A stretch of 64,000 nucleotides of DNA from JAWKWH01 sp963669285 (lineage in GTDB: Bacteria; Pseudomonadota; Alphaproteobacteria; Rhizobiales; Rhizobiaceae), in NCBI GenBank assembly GCA_963669285.2, contig CAXXSI010000018.1:1-64000 (forward strand). The letters are read 5' to 3'. Position 1 is the first letter of the stretch, and every line of letters starts with the position of its first letter. Shown here in pieces: positions 63,407 through 64,000 of this stretch. Made by a program: the position numbers and the translations under genes. A model generated the notes under the pieces. It had not been told where the DNA came from. It saw only the letters and a list, made by a program, of their open reading frames with translations, and made no database searches.

Positions 63407-64000
63407 ATGAGCCGAAAAACCGCAAATATCGCATTCATTCATTCAGATGCGCCCGAAGCACGCCAAGCCGCCCAGCATCTGGGTGCGCTTTACGGCCAGG
63501 CTGATCCCGAGGAAGCCGATGTGATCGTGGCGCTCGGTGGAGACGGTTTCATGCTGCAGACACTGCATGACACGATGGACAGCGGCAAACTGATCTATGG
63601 CATGAATCGGGGATCGGTCGGCTTTTTGATGAATGAGTATGGCGAAGAAAACCTGCGCGAGCGGATTGCGGTTGCGACCGAGGAAACGCTTCGTCCGCTG
63701 ATAATGGTCGCCGAGACAACCGACGGCAGCTCGCAGACGTCGCTTGCCATCAATGAAGTATCTTTGCTCCGGCAATCCTATCAGGCCGCCAAAATCCGCA
63801 TTTCAATCGACGGCAAGGTGCGCCTCGATGAGTTGATTTGCGATGGCGTGATGGTTGCGACACCCGCCGGCTCGACAGCATACAATCTGTCGGCGCACGG
63901 GCCCATCCTGCCGATCGACGCGGAACTTCTGGCGCTAACACCGGTCAGCGCCTTCAGGCCGCGCCGCTGGCGCGGTGCGCTCGTACCCAACCGCGCAACC
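63407..64000 (+). CDS. nadK: NAD kinase, N-terminal 198 codons
   Basis: ATP-dependent phosphorylation of NAD to NADP; the C-terminus lies beyond the right edge. It starts MSRKTANIAFIHSDAPEARQ. The GGDG motif is in VIVALGGDGFMLQTLHDTMD, substrate-binding residues in YGMNRGSVGFLMNEY, and the diagnostic CDGVMVATPAGSTAYNLSAH is followed by GPILPIDAELLALTPVSAFR. AAGGG precedes the ATG at 63407. No frame break in the part present. Confidence 0.95.
   Translation, partial: MSRKTANIAFIHSDAPEARQAAQHLGALYGQADPEEADVIVALGGDGFMLQTLHDTMDSGKLIYGMNRGSVGFLMNEYGEENLRERIAVATEETLRPLIMVAETTDGSSQTSLAINEVSLLRQSYQAAKIRISIDGKVRLDELICDGVMVATPAGSTAYNLSAHGPILPIDAELLALTPVSAFRPRRWRGALVPNRAT

Overview
The window reads as chromosomal DNA of an alphaproteobacterium of the order Hyphomicrobiales (Rhizobiales). 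The blocks lpdA/pdhC/pdhB/pdhA/ftsB-like/eno/kdsA, pyrG/ldt/secG/tpiA and ppiD/trpD/trpC/moaC/moeA follow the order familiar from Sinorhizobium, Agrobacterium and Brucella relatives. A CckA hybrid kinase and a cysteine-poor DksA fit the same group. The species cannot be named from the sequence alone.

Layout. 1-10.4 kb (minus strand): pyruvate dehydrogenase genes, a divisome protein, enolase, a 2OG-Fe(II) oxygenase, kdsA and a VOC protein, all downstream of cckA. This stretch carries about 30 single-base frameshifts, mostly extra bases in homopolymer runs, in genes that should be essential. I read these as consensus errors, so those genes are given as full spans with the breaks noted. 10.4-18.7 kb: cckA, a FliO-like protein, dksA, sixA and a YcjX/YcjF pair. 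18.7-29.7 kb: nucleobase permease, xthA, an OYE-type oxidoreductase, a sulfur operon (cysK-alaX-sseA-acetyltransferase), a hydrolase, an MFS carrier and a DEAD-box helicase. 29.7-36.1 kb: a 267-bp MITE-like element ending 22 bp before trkH, then kynureninase, a MarR regulator and a 2-aminobenzoyl-CoA monooxygenase/reductase-type fusion with a perfect 24-bp operator candidate. 36.2-45.7 kb: conserved housekeeping genes.

45.7-61.6 kb is the accessory region and the best candidate for an undescribed system. It holds a DQ-type sulfatase/phosphonate hydrolase, a DegT aminotransferase translationally coupled to a FAD-GcvT demethylating dehydrogenase, a divergent non-pyrrolysine MttB-family methyltransferase with no corrinoid protein nearby, a LysR regulator, a betaine-type ABC importer whose permease carries an N-terminal DUF2628-like domain, two different ureohydrolases around an acetyltransferase, and a formate/nitrite-family channel. 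Together they suggest uptake and stepwise dismantling of a methylated, possibly guanidino-bearing zwitterion. The substrate is inference. 61.9-64 kb: a membrane desaturase, tRNA-Thr(UGU) and the start of NAD kinase.

How it works together: the left and central blocks supply core carbon metabolism, CMP-Kdo, CTP, tryptophan and molybdopterin. The kynU/MarR/monooxygenase block suggests tryptophan catabolism through anthranilate. The right-hand block looks like scavenging of methylated nitrogen compounds.
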